A DNA stretch of 64,000 nucleotides from an uncultured Gammaproteobacteria bacterium (GTDB lineage Bacteria > Pseudomonadota > Gammaproteobacteria > UBA6429 > Thiohalophilaceae). The DNA lies in NCBI GenBank assembly GCA_937967995.1, contig CALBTB010000009.1:124001-188000 (forward strand), in the 5' to 3' direction. Under the pieces are notes generated by a model, which was given only the letters and a program-made list of their open reading frames with translations, did not search any database and was not told the origin of the DNA. The position numbers and the translations under genes were made by a program. How positions within the stretch are numbered: position 1 is the first letter of the stretch; each line of letters begins with the position of its first letter. Positions 16,142-24,524 of this stretch are shown here, one piece after another.

Positions 16142-17434
16142 ATGAGCACATATGCCGTGATTGGGGCAGGTCCCATGGGACTTGCCTGTGCCTACGAGCT
16201 GCTGAGGAATGGATATTCTGTCGATATCTATGAGGCGGATGATCGGCTTGGCGGTATGTCGGCACATTTTGATTTTAATGGTTTAAGCATTGAGCGGTAT
16301 TATCATTTTATCTGCAAACCGGATGATCCGCTTTTTGAGTTGCTTGAGGAATTAAATTTAAAGGATAAGCTGCACTGGGTAAACACCAGCATGGGATATT
16401 TTTATAATGGCATGCATTACGATTGGGGGAATCCTCTTGCGCTGTTAAAGTTTAAACCGCTTTCACTTATCGACAGGCTGCGTTATGGCGTTCATATGTT
16501 CTATTGCACAAAGATTAAGAACTGGAAAAGGCTTGATGCACAGGAAGCCAGTCAATGGATTAAAAAGTGGATTGGAAAAAAAGCATATCGAATTTTGTGG
16601 GAGCGACTTTTTTCGCTCAAGTTTCACAAATATGTCGGTAACCTGTCTGCGGCCTGGATATGGGCGCGTATTCACCGTGTTGGTAATTCCAGAAAAAGTA
16701 TTTTTCAGGAACAGATGGGCTATATGGAAGGTGGTTCGGAGACTTTATTAAATACAATGGATGCCTGGATCAGGCAACATGGTGGCTCTGTTCAGCTATC
16801 ATGTCCGGTTAAAAATATTCAGTATGAGCAAGGCAGGATAATTGGTATTACATTACCGGATGGCGGTACCAGAGAATATGAAAACGTCATCAGCACGGTA
16901 CCTTTGCCATTTGTACCGCGATTGATTAACGATTTGCCGGAGTCATCGCTTCAGGCATATGAATCGATACAAAATATTGGTGTCGTATGCCTTATTTTTA
17001 AACTCAGACGTTCTATTACACCGCATTTCTGGCTCAATATCAGTGACAGCCGTATTGAAATTCCGGGGATAATTGAATTTTCAAATCTAAGACCGTTTAA
17101 CGAACACATTGTATATGTACCGTTCTATTTGCCTCGTGATAATCCTAAATATCAGCAATCAGATGATGACTTTATTGCAGAATCACTGAACTATTTCAGA
17201 ATTCTATCGCCAGACTTTAATGATGACGATGTGATAGATGTCAATGTTTCCCGTTATGGTTTTGCACAACCGATCTGCCCACCCTCATTTCCAGCCACCT
17301 TGCCGCCAATTGAGACTGAAATTGAAGGTCTTTATGTAATGGATACATCTTATTATTATCCTGAAGATCGCTCGATTTCCGAGAGCGTCAAGCTGGGTCG
17401 TGAGGTGGCCAGAAAAATTGTAAAGAAAAATTAA
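16142..17434 (+). CDS. FAD-dependent oxidoreductase (amine oxidase / protoporphyrinogen oxidase-like fold)
   Basis: A 430-residue flavoprotein with an N-terminal dinucleotide motif VIGAGPMGLACAYEL and the second FAD-contact motif YEADDRLGGMS. The C-terminus has LYVMDTSYYYPEDRSISESV, the FAD-closing segment of the NAD(P)-binding_8/amine oxidase superfamily. It resembles UDP-galactopyranose mutase-like and phytoene desaturase-like proteins in fold only. Proteins of this kind recur beside GtrA and UbiA genes in carbohydrate clusters, but I do not know the reaction. It abuts the upstream epimerase (no gap) and is followed 7 bases later by gtrA. Confidence 0.75.
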   Translation: MSTYAVIGAGPMGLACAYELLRNGYSVDIYEADDRLGGMSAHFDFNGLSIERYYHFICKPDDPLFELLEELNLKDKLHWVNTSMGYFYNGMHYDWGNPLALLKFKPLSLIDRLRYGVHMFYCTKIKNWKRLDAQEASQWIKKWIGKKAYRILWERLFSLKFHKYVGNLSAAWIWARIHRVGNSRKSIFQEQMGYMEGGSETLLNTMDAWIRQHGGSVQLSCPVKNIQYEQGRIIGITLPDGGTREYENVISTVPLPFVPRLINDLPESSLQAYESIQNIGVVCLIFKLRRSITPHFWLNISDSRIEIPGIIEFSNLRPFNEHIVYVPFYLPRDNPKYQQSDDDFIAESLNYFRILSPDFNDDDVIDVNVSRYGFAQPICPPSFPATLPPIETEIEGLYVMDTSYYYPEDRSISESVKLGREVARKIVKKN

Positions 17435-17441
17435 TAATATC

Positions 17442-17846
17442 ATGGTATTAAAAGAATTCAGATCACGACAGTTTGTCAGTTTTGTTATAGTTGGCGGAAC
17501 TGCTGCGCTTGTCAATTTTATTGCCCGCATACTATATAATATCCACGTAAATTATGAATGGGCGGTATTCCTTGCATATCTGACAGGTATGATCGCAGCC
17601 TATTTATTATCCCGCTATTTTGTATTTGGCGGTACTGAGGGTTCGCGATTAACAGAATTTTATCGTTTTGCACTGGTCAACCTGTTTGCCGTGATTCAGG
17701 TGTGGGGAATCAGCGTTGGACTGGCAAGATATGTTTTTCCGGCAATAAATTATGATTTTTATGCATATGAAGTCGCGCATATAATTGGCCTTGGTATACC
17801 GGTTTTTACGAGTTACCTTGGGCATAAGTATTATTCTTTCAAATGA
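17442..17846 (+). CDS. GtrA family membrane protein
   Basis: A 134-residue protein with four predicted membrane helices and the family features FVIVGGTAALVNFI and GYLLSRYFVF-like AYLLSRYFVF. GtrA proteins are associated with flipping or handling polyprenyl-phosphate-linked monosaccharides; the mycobacterial GtrA member Rv3789 sits next to dprE1/dprE2. That makes it the candidate carrier for the polyprenylphosphoryl pentose made by the preceding genes (inference). Confidence 0.85.
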   Translation: MVLKEFRSRQFVSFVIVGGTAALVNFIARILYNIHVNYEWAVFLAYLTGMIAAYLLSRYFVFGGTEGSRLTEFYRFALVNLFAVIQVWGISVGLARYVFPAINYDFYAYEVAHIIGLGIPVFTSYLGHKYYSFK

Positions 17847-17866
17847 ACAGGAAATAGATAAAAGAA

Positions 17867-19207
17867 ATGAAAGTAACGATTTATGGTGCAGGTTATGTCG
17901 GTCTGGTTACCGGCACGTGTCTGGCGGAAGTTGGTAACGACGTGCTATGTGTTGATACGGATAAAAACAAAGTCAATCTGCTTAACAATGGCGGTATACC
18001 TATTTATGAACCAGGGCTCGAAGAGCTGGTAAAAAAGAATATCGCCAGCAAGAAACTACGATTTACCACCGACATTAAACAGGCTGTTGACCATGGTCTG
18101 TTTCAGTTTATTGCAGTGGGTACTCCACCGGATGAAGATGGCTCGGCAGATTTACGCCATGTTCTTGATGTGGCGGAATCGATTGGTCAGCATATGGATG
18201 AATATCGGGTCATCGTGAACAAGTCGACTGTGCCCGTCGGAACGGCTGATAAAGTGAGACAAAAAGTTAAAAGTGTGCTGGGTAAGCGCAATGTTAAACA
18301 TGACTTTGATGTCGTGTCGAACCCGGAATTTCTTAAAGAAGGGGCGGCCATTGATGATTTCATGAAACCGGACCGAATCATTGTCGGTACAGATAATACT
18401 AAGACCAGTGAACTTCTCAAGGAACTATATGCACCGTTCAATCGTAATCATGAGCGCGTGATTGTCATGGATATTCGGTCCGCCGAATTAACCAAGTATG
18501 CCGCCAACGCCATGCTGGCAACCAAGATCAGTTTTATGAATGAATTGTCCAACATTGCGGAACTGGCGGGCGCCGATATTGAGCATGTGCGGGTTGGCAT
18601 CGGTTCTGATCCCAGAATCGGTTATCACTTTATATATCCCGGTGCGGGTTATGGGGGCTCCTGTTTTCCCAAGGACGTCAAGGCCCTGGCGCGGACGGCG
18701 CATGAACTCGGTTATGACACTGAACTAATAAATAGTGTCGAAGCGGTAAATTACCGCCAGAAACAGGTGCTGGTCAGGAAAATTACTGCGCATTTTGGTG
18801 ATGACCTGGCCGGTAAGGTTTTTGCGTTCTGGGGGTTGTCATTCAAGCCAAATACCGATGATATGCGTGAGGCGGCAAGCCGGGTTGTAATGGAAAAATT
18901 GTGGGAAAAGGGTGCCACAGTTAAGGCATATGATCCCAAGGCTATGGAGGAAACCCAACGCCTGTACGGGGCGGATTCGCGTCTCGAACTGGTCAACGAT
19001 CCCGAGACTGCCTGCGAAAATGCGGATGCACTGGTAATTATGACAGAATGGAATCTGTTCAGAAGCCCGGATTTTGATAAACTTAAATTATTGTTACGTG
19101 AACCGGTGATTTTTGATGGCCGTAATATCTATAGTCTCGATACAGTGAAAGAACATGGGTTCACTTACTATTCCATAGGTCGATCAACGATAAGTCACAG
19201 TGAGTAG
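17867..19207 (+). CDS. ugd: UDP-glucose 6-dehydrogenase
   Basis: A 446-residue UDP-glucose/GDP-mannose dehydrogenase. It has the NAD motif YGAGYVGLVTGTCLAEVG at the N-terminus, the catalytic segment GAGYGGSCFPKD with nucleophile Cys266, and the C-terminal UDP-binding SFKPNTDDMREA. It oxidises UDP-glucose to UDP-glucuronate using two NAD. It is followed 3 bases later by galU, which makes its substrate. Glucuronate could enter the island polysaccharide or serve as a precursor of other uronates. Confidence 0.95.
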   Translation: MKVTIYGAGYVGLVTGTCLAEVGNDVLCVDTDKNKVNLLNNGGIPIYEPGLEELVKKNIASKKLRFTTDIKQAVDHGLFQFIAVGTPPDEDGSADLRHVLDVAESIGQHMDEYRVIVNKSTVPVGTADKVRQKVKSVLGKRNVKHDFDVVSNPEFLKEGAAIDDFMKPDRIIVGTDNTKTSELLKELYAPFNRNHERVIVMDIRSAELTKYAANAMLATKISFMNELSNIAELAGADIEHVRVGIGSDPRIGYHFIYPGAGYGGSCFPKDVKALARTAHELGYDTELINSVEAVNYRQKQVLVRKITAHFGDDLAGKVFAFWGLSFKPNTDDMREAASRVVMEKLWEKGATVKAYDPKAMEETQRLYGADSRLELVNDPETACENADALVIMTEWNLFRSPDFDKLKLLLREPVIFDGRNIYSLDTVKEHGFTYYSIGRSTISHSE

Positions 19208-19210
19208 AAA

Positions 19211-20110
19211 ATGAAGAAAGTCAGAAAAGCGGTTTTTCCTGTTGCCGGACTCGGTACGCGTTTTTTGCCGGCAACCAAAGCGAGTCCCAAGGAAATGTTG
19301 CCAGTTGTTGACAAGCCGTTAATTCAGTATGCTGTTGAAGAAGCCGTCGAAGCCGGGATGGATCAGATGATCTTCATCACTGGCCGTAGCAAGCGAGCAA
19401 TTGCCGATCACTTTGATAAAGCCTATGAACTCGAACATGAACTGGAAGCAAAGCAGAAAACGGAATTGCTGGAAGCGGTCAGAAGTATTGTACCGGATCA
19501 TGTCTCCTGTATTTATTTACGACAGGCAGAAGCGCTGGGTCTTGGTCATGCGGTGCTGTGTGCAATGCCCGTTGTCGGTAATGAACCGTTTGCCGTGATT
19601 CTGGCCGATGATCTGATTGACGGTAGCGGCAAAGCCTGTTTATCCCAGATGGTTGATGTGTACGAGTATCATGGTCGTAGTGTGCTGGGTGTGGAAAGAG
19701 TACCGATGCAGGAAACAAACAAATATGGTGTCGTCGCCGCCACAGAGCTGGAAAAGCATATTTACATGGTAGAAAGCATTGTTGAGAAACCGGATCCTGC
19801 CAAGGCACCCTCGAACCTGGCTGTTGTCGGGCGGTATATTCTGACACCGTATATTTTTGAAAAGCTCAAAGCAACAGGGCAGGGCGCAGGTGGTGAAATA
19901 CAGCTTACCGATGCAATATCTGACCTGTTACAGGATGAACAGGTGCTGTGCTATGAATTTACCGGTAAACGCTATGATTGTGGCAGCAAGCTGGGATACA
20001 TGCAGGCTACAGTCGAATATGGTTTAAAACATCCGGAGCTAAGCGAAGATTTCAGATCTTATCTCGAACAGCTCATGAAGGATGATGTGGTCAAGATAAA
20101 GTCTGCTTAG
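19211..20110 (+). CDS. galU: UTP-glucose-1-phosphate uridylyltransferase
   Basis: A 299-residue GalU. Nucleotide-binding signature FPVAGLGTRFLPATKASPKE, then DKPLIQYAVEEA, the glucose-1-phosphate-binding region VEKPDP and GGEIQLTDAI. It makes UDP-glucose for ugd and for glycosyltransferases. Its stop codon is followed immediately by a copy of the tRNA-Asn 3' end (20111-20134), so the normal downstream region appears to have been altered by an integration event. Confidence 0.96.
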   Translation: MKKVRKAVFPVAGLGTRFLPATKASPKEMLPVVDKPLIQYAVEEAVEAGMDQMIFITGRSKRAIADHFDKAYELEHELEAKQKTELLEAVRSIVPDHVSCIYLRQAEALGLGHAVLCAMPVVGNEPFAVILADDLIDGSGKACLSQMVDVYEYHGRSVLGVERVPMQETNKYGVVAATELEKHIYMVESIVEKPDPAKAPSNLAVVGRYILTPYIFEKLKATGQGAGGEIQLTDAISDLLQDEQVLCYEFTGKRYDCGSKLGYMQATVEYGLKHPELSEDFRSYLEQLMKDDVVKIKSA

Positions 20111-20134
20111 AATGGCTCCCCGGGACGGGCTCGA
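20111..20134 (+). repeat. Duplicated 3' end of tRNA-Asn (attachment-site-like direct repeat, copy 1)
   Basis: 24 bases identical to 20226-20249, i.e. the CCA end, acceptor arm and part of the T arm of the neighbouring tRNA-Asn. Truncated tRNA 3' ends next to an intact tRNA are the usual scar of integrase-mediated insertion. Only 115 bases separate the two starts and no integrase remains, so the element has been lost or largely deleted. Confidence 0.75.
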
Positions 20135-20153
20135 CCATTTGCAGCGCAAATGG
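20135..20153. repeat. 8-bp perfect stem-loop next to the attachment-like repeat
   Basis: CCATTTGC (20135-20142), loop AGC, GCAAATGG (20146-20153). It starts directly after the tRNA fragment. No T-run follows, so a terminator role for galU is doubtful; it may be an integrase-associated arm site or an RNA hairpin at the galU 3' end. Confidence 0.4.
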
Positions 20154-20225
20154 AACGCACACAGATGAAAATACAATTGGTGGGTGCGGTAACCCCGAAG
20201 GCGGTGAGAGCTGTCTAAAAAAGAT

Positions 20226-20249
20226 AATGGCTCCCCGGGACGGGCTCGA
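20226..20249 (+). repeat. Attachment-site-like direct repeat, copy 2 (within tRNA-Asn)
   Basis: The 24-base partner of 20111-20134. This copy is the 3' part of the intact tRNA-Asn gene on the minus strand, together with two flanking bases. Confidence 0.75.
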
Positions 20250-20303
20250 ACCGCCGACCCGGTGATTAACAGTCACCTGCTCTACCTGCTGAGCTACCGG
20301 GGA
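20228..20303 (-). tRNA. tRNA-Asn (GTT)
   Basis: On the minus strand the cloverleaf reads 5' TCCCCGG acceptor, D arm AGCTCAGCAGGTAGAGC, anticodon stem-loop with CTGTTAA (anticodon GTT), T arm GGTTCGAGCC and 3' CCGGGGA-G-CCA. All stems pair, CCA is encoded, and the length is 76 bases. A duplicated fragment of the 3' end lies just downstream (20111-20134). Confidence 0.97.
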
Positions 20304-20370
20304 ATAAGGCGGTGTATGGTACTCATGGCCCCCCTTCGGGTCAACCGCCGATTTGCCTGAATTGCGATGT

Positions 20371-20910
20371 CTACCCGCACTCCAAAGGCCGGCCATCAGA
20401 GCGAGCACGGCTCAGTCTGACCCGTCCGGTTTTCGTCAAAATCAATGCCCTGGCACGATCTGGACTGGTATTGCCACAAAATGTAAATGTGCCATTGGTT
20501 TTGGACATACCGGTTGCATAAAAGACGATGTAATGGCGGGAACCGAACGCCCGATAGCGTAGCTGGATATTGCTGTTCAGTGCCGAATTGACAGACAATA
20601 ATGGTTCTTTCTGGCTCCGTTTTCGATCACGATCGTGATCGACGAAAATTATCCAGCCCTGATGCCAGCCGCCCTGACGAGTACAGAACTCCTGATCAGC
20701 GGATTTGCATATCACGACATCCCGGTTACGTGTAATTGCCTCAGATCGGGTCTGGGCCAGTGAGGCACGTAACTGATTAACCTGAGTGGCCATTCGATTT
20801 GTGGTGATAAATGAACCGGTGACGGGTACAGCGATGCCAATCATGATGATGGTGATTGCCACTGTAACCATAAGTTCAAGCAGGCTGAAGCCCTTTGGCA
20901 GTGTTGGCAT
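20371..20910 (-). CDS. fimT: GspH/FimT family pseudopilin
   Basis: A 179-residue type IV pilin-like protein. It has a short leader MPTLPKG followed by FSLLELM, the prepilin peptidase site with Glu at position +5 of the mature protein, and a hydrophobic helix to about residue 33. The globular C-terminal GspH domain has cysteines (ICKSADQEFC, FTFCGN, ECG end). FimT/FimU/GspH minor pilins prime pilus or pseudopilus assembly; FimT in some gammaproteobacteria binds DNA in natural transformation. The start at 20910 has a strong AGGAGGAGC upstream. It stands alone, away from a pil cluster. The GTAGGA-N4-TCCTAC palindrome shared with comEA lies 140 bases upstream of the start. Confidence 0.85.
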   Translation of the reverse strand: MPTLPKGFSLLELMVTVAITIIMIGIAVPVTGSFITTNRMATQVNQLRASLAQTRSEAITRNRDVVICKSADQEFCTRQGGWHQGWIIFVDHDRDRKRSQKEPLLSVNSALNSNIQLRYRAFGSRHYIVFYATGMSKTNGTFTFCGNTSPDRARALILTKTGRVRLSRARSDGRPLECG

Positions 20911-21049
20911 TTTATGCTCCTCCTGAGCAGAAAGATCCCTGTTCGGAGGGGCATAAAAAATGACGTCCTTGTCTTACCCCCCACATCCATGTTGAGAGTA
21001 AGATATGTCAAATATTGTCATTTATCTGTCAGAGGATGCTGTTATGCGA

Positions 21050-21065
21050 GTAGGATTATTCCTAC
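21050..21065. promoter_or_regulatory. Palindrome GTAGGA-N4-TCCTAC upstream of fimT
   Basis: Perfect 6-base arms around TTAT, between the aminotransferase stop and the pseudopilin start, both on the minus strand. It is the only other occurrence in this window of the palindrome found before comEA (10252-10269). It could be an operator for a transformation or pilus regulator, or a hairpin at the 3' end of the aminotransferase mRNA. Confidence 0.42.
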
Positions 21066-21075
21066 GTGATGACGA

Positions 21076-22263
21076 TTACGCATCCAGCGCCTGGCGTATC
21101 TGTTCCAGTGCCGACTGCAGTTGTGCCATTGAGGTGGCAAACGAGATTCGCATATGGCCAGGCGCGCCAAATGCCGAACCGGGCACCATCGCGACACCGG
21201 CCTTCTCGATTAAAAACTCGGCCAGCTGGAGATCATCGGCAATATCGTCCCGTTGGTCGATAATGGCCTGAAAGCTGGGAAAGCTGTAGAACGTACCCTG
21301 GGAAGGCAGGCACTCGATTCCGTCAATTGCATTCAGCCCATCGACCACAACCTGATGCCGTTTCACGAACTCAGCGAGCATATCTTTTACGCATTGTTGG
21401 TCGCCCTCAAGCGCCGCCTGTGCCGCCACCTGAGCAATGGAGGTTGGGTTGGAGGTGCTCTGTGACTGTATTTTTTTCATGCCGGCAATCAGCTCAGCCG
21501 GTCCGGCGGCATAGCCAATGCGCCAGCCGGTCATGGAATAGGCCTTCGATACGCCATTGAGCACAATCGTACGCGGATACAGGTCAGGGCAGACGTTCAC
21601 GATATTGGCGAAGGGTTCATCGGTCCACATGATGTGTTCGTACATATCATCCGTCGCGATCAGGATATCCGGGTGCTGGCGCAGGACTTCGCCTAAAGCC
21701 GCAAGATCAGCGCGGGAATAGGCGCGACCCGTCGGATTGGATGGGCTGTTGATCACAAACAGTCGAGTGCGGGGTGTAATCGCCTCACTGAGCTGTTCCG
21801 CAGTGACACGAAATCCCTGATCCATGCCGGATTCGATAAATACAGGTTCGCCACCTGCCAGTAAAACCATGTCCGGGTAAGAAACCCAGTATGGCGCAGG
21901 GATAATGACTTCATCACCTGGGTTGAGCAATGCCTGGGCCAGGTTGTAAAAGCTTTGCTTGCCTCCGCACGATACCAGAACCTGATCCGGCTGATAGTCG
22001 AGCTGATTGTCATTTTTAAACTTTTTGATGACAGCATTTTTCAACTCAGGTGTGCCATCAACGGCGGTGTACTTGGTAAAGCCACGACTCAATGCCTCGA
22101 CAGCCGCCTGTTTGATATGATTCGGTGTGTCAAAGTCGGGTTCACCGGCTCCGAGACTGATAATGGCCTTGCCCTGGGCGCGAAGTGCGCTGGCACGAGC
22201 TGTCACCGCCAGAGTGGGTGACGGTTTAACGCGACGCAGGCGATCTGATAACTTTATGCTCAA
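21076..22263 (-). CDS. aspC: Class I aspartate (or aspartate/prephenate) aminotransferase
   Basis: A 395-residue PLP aminotransferase of the Thermus-type AspAT subgroup. I place the start at a TTG codon (22263) giving MSIKLSDRL, with GGAG 8 bases upstream; the in-frame ATG at 22338 would add 25 non-homologous residues and overlap uvrB. Motifs: SLGAGEPDFDTP, the NSPSNPTGR loop, and VSKAYSMTGWRIGY with PLP Lys240. It transfers amino groups between aspartate and 2-oxoglutarate; some members also use prephenate, which would link to the pheA/tyrA block, but this cannot be decided here. It is divergent from uvrB. Confidence 0.9.
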   Translation of the reverse strand: MSIKLSDRLRRVKPSPTLAVTARASALRAQGKAIISLGAGEPDFDTPNHIKQAAVEALSRGFTKYTAVDGTPELKNAVIKKFKNDNQLDYQPDQVLVSCGGKQSFYNLAQALLNPGDEVIIPAPYWVSYPDMVLLAGGEPVFIESGMDQGFRVTAEQLSEAITPRTRLFVINSPSNPTGRAYSRADLAALGEVLRQHPDILIATDDMYEHIMWTDEPFANIVNVCPDLYPRTIVLNGVSKAYSMTGWRIGYAAGPAELIAGMKKIQSQSTSNPTSIAQVAAQAALEGDQQCVKDMLAEFVKRHQVVVDGLNAIDGIECLPSQGTFYSFPSFQAIIDQRDDIADDLQLAEFLIEKAGVAMVPGSAFGAPGHMRISFATSMAQLQSALEQIRQALDA

Positions 22264-22285
22264 AACAGTGACTCCAGGGCATGGG

Positions 22286-22312
22286 TTCAGACACAAAGGC
22301 GTGTAATATACT
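22286..22312 (+). promoter_or_regulatory. Candidate uvrB promoter
   Basis: TTCAGA (22286-22291) and TATACT (22307-22312) with a 15-base spacer, 24 bases before the uvrB start. The -10 is good; the spacer is short. I see no obvious LexA box nearby. Confidence 0.33.
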
Positions 22313-22336
22313 TGAAACATCCATCTTACTGGAAGC

Positions 22337-24367
22337 ATGAATAAGCAATTTGAGTTACAGGCCGGCTTTGAACCGGCCGGCGATCAGCCACAGGCCATTG
22401 AGCAGTTAACAGACGGTCTGCAAGCCGGTGAAGCCGCGATGACCCTGCTGGGCGTGACCGGCTCAGGAAAAACCTACACCATCGCGAATGTCATTCAGGC
22501 ACTACAACGTCCCACCCTGATTCTGGCCCACAATAAAACGCTGGCCGCGCAGCTGTATGGGGAGATGCGCGAATTTTTCCCGAATAATGCCGTTGAGTAT
22601 TTTGTCTCTTACTATGACTACTATCAGCCCGAAGCCTATGTGCCATCTTCGGACACATATATAGAGAAGGACGCCTCGATTAACGAGCATATTGAGCAAA
22701 TGCGACTGTCTGCCACCAAGGCCGTGCTGGAACGGCAGGATACGATCATTGTCGCCACGGTGTCGGCTATATATGGTCTCGGCGATCCCAATTCCTATAT
22801 GAAAATGCTGCTGCATCTGGTGCGCGGGGATCTCATCAACCAGCGGGATATTTTGCGGCGCCTGGCCGAATTACAATACACCCGTAACGACACTGAGCTT
22901 CGACGAGGAACCTACCGGGTCAGAGGGGAAGTTATTGATATTTACCCGGCAGACTCTGAACGCAATGCCGTACGCGTCGAGTTATTTGATGATGAGATTG
23001 AAAACCTCAGTTACTTTGATCCGCTCACGGGTGAAGTCATCAACCGAGTCCCGCGCCTGACAATTTATCCCAAAACGCATTATGTAACCCCGCGAGAAAA
23101 AATACTCGATGCCATCGACCAGATTAAGGAGGAACTACGTGAGCGGCTCGAACAGTTACAGGATAATAATAAGCTGGTTGAAGCGCAGCGGTTACGTGAA
23201 CGAACGCAGTATGATCTCGAGATGATGGCGGAACTCGGTTATTGTTCCGGAATTGAAAACTATTCACGTTATCTGTCGGGACGAAATCCGGGTGAACCAC
23301 CCCCGACGTTAATGGATTATCTACCGCAAAATGCCTTACTGGTAATTGATGAATCTCATGTCACGATTCCGCAGCTGGGTGCCATGTATAAAGGCGATCG
23401 ATCGCGCAAAGAAAACCTGGTTGAATATGGATTTCGATTACCATCGGCGCTGGACAACCGGCCGTTAAAGTTTGAAGAATTCGAACGACTCATGCCGCAG
23501 GCCATTTTTGTGTCAGCCACGCCCAGCAAATATGAGTCCGAACATGCGGGCACAACCGTTGAGCAGGTTGTGCGTCCCACGGGCCTGATCGATCCTGAAA
23601 TAGAAATTCGACCGGCGACGACACAGGTTGACGATCTCTTATCGGAAATTAATATACGTGCTGATCGTCAGGAACGTGTACTTGTCACCACGCTGACCAA
23701 ACGCATGGCCGAAGATTTAACCGATTATCTCAATGACCACCAGGTGCGGGTGCGTTACATGCATTCGGATATCGATACCGTGGAGCGCGTGGAAATCATA
23801 CGCGACTTGCGACTGGGTGAGTTTGACGTGCTGGTGGGCATCAACCTGTTGCGCGAAGGCCTCGACATTCCCGAGGTCTCACTGGTGGCAATACTGGATG
23901 CGGACAAGGAAGGCTTTTTACGCTCTGATCGCTCTCTGATTCAGACCATCGGCCGGGCGGCACGCAATGCACAAGGGCGCTGTATCCTGTATGCGGATAC
24001 AATCACCGGGTCCATGCAGCGGGCGATTGACGAAACGGAACGTCGCCGCCAGAAACAGCTGGCACATAATCAGAAGCATGGCATCACCCCTCAGACCATC
24101 AAAAAAGCCGTGGCGGATGTGATGGAAGGGGCCTATGGTGCAGTCCAGGCTCGCAACCCCCGCACATACGCACGGGTTGCAGACGAGATGGCCGAGTACG
24201 GGCATCTCAGCTCCAACGAATTAAGCCGCAAAATCGCCCAGATGGAGCAGGAGATGTATAACCATGCTCAAAATCTGGAATTTGAAGAAGCCGCCCGTCT
24301 GCGTGATGAAATTCTGCACATCCAGAACAGCCAGCTCACCATAATCGACACAAAGTCAGCCGGTTAG
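22337..24367 (+). CDS. uvrB: Excinuclease ABC subunit B
   Basis: A full-length 676-residue UvrB, the damage-verifying helicase of nucleotide excision repair. Walker A GVTGSGKT (39-46), the tyrosine-rich beta-hairpin segment VSYYDYYQPEAYVP that probes the lesion, the DESH box, the helicase motifs GINLLREGLDIPEVSLV and QTIGRAARN, and a C-terminal UVR coiled coil that contacts UvrA and UvrC. It marks the left core boundary of the AT-rich island. A decayed copy of its 3' end lies about 1.2 kb downstream (25419-25591). Confidence 0.97.
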   Translation: MNKQFELQAGFEPAGDQPQAIEQLTDGLQAGEAAMTLLGVTGSGKTYTIANVIQALQRPTLILAHNKTLAAQLYGEMREFFPNNAVEYFVSYYDYYQPEAYVPSSDTYIEKDASINEHIEQMRLSATKAVLERQDTIIVATVSAIYGLGDPNSYMKMLLHLVRGDLINQRDILRRLAELQYTRNDTELRRGTYRVRGEVIDIYPADSERNAVRVELFDDEIENLSYFDPLTGEVINRVPRLTIYPKTHYVTPREKILDAIDQIKEELRERLEQLQDNNKLVEAQRLRERTQYDLEMMAELGYCSGIENYSRYLSGRNPGEPPPTLMDYLPQNALLVIDESHVTIPQLGAMYKGDRSRKENLVEYGFRLPSALDNRPLKFEEFERLMPQAIFVSATPSKYESEHAGTTVEQVVRPTGLIDPEIEIRPATTQVDDLLSEINIRADRQERVLVTTLTKRMAEDLTDYLNDHQVRVRYMHSDIDTVERVEIIRDLRLGEFDVLVGINLLREGLDIPEVSLVAILDADKEGFLRSDRSLIQTIGRAARNAQGRCILYADTITGSMQRAIDETERRRQKQLAHNQKHGITPQTIKKAVADVMEGAYGAVQARNPRTYARVADEMAEYGHLSSNELSRKIAQMEQEMYNHAQNLEFEEAARLRDEILHIQNSQLTIIDTKSAG

Positions 24368-24397
24368 GTTTACATTGTTTAGTCGTGGGCTATCCTT

Positions 24398-24412
24398 CTT
24401 CAACAGTTGAAC
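24398..24412. promoter_or_regulatory. Palindrome CTTCAA-CAG-TTGAAC upstream of wzz
   Basis: A one-mismatch version of the GTTCAA-N3-TTGAAC palindrome, 112 bases before the Wzz-like start. Its right arm TTGAAC (24407-24412) is followed, after 17 bases, by TAAAAC, so it could overlap a -35 box. It also lies in the segment that is duplicated at 25577. Confidence 0.45.
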
Positions 24413-24524
24413 TTATAACATATCTTTAGTAAAACTTGATTCAGTTTAAAGAAGCTTCAAATTAAATTATCAAAAGATTTTACTATCTTGTTTAACGGTA
24501 ATACTTAATACAGTAACTTCAATA

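Noticed and set aside
20091..20408. 105-codon minus-strand frame spanning tRNA-Asn
   Set aside because: It runs through the tRNA gene and the repeated tRNA end and shows no family features.
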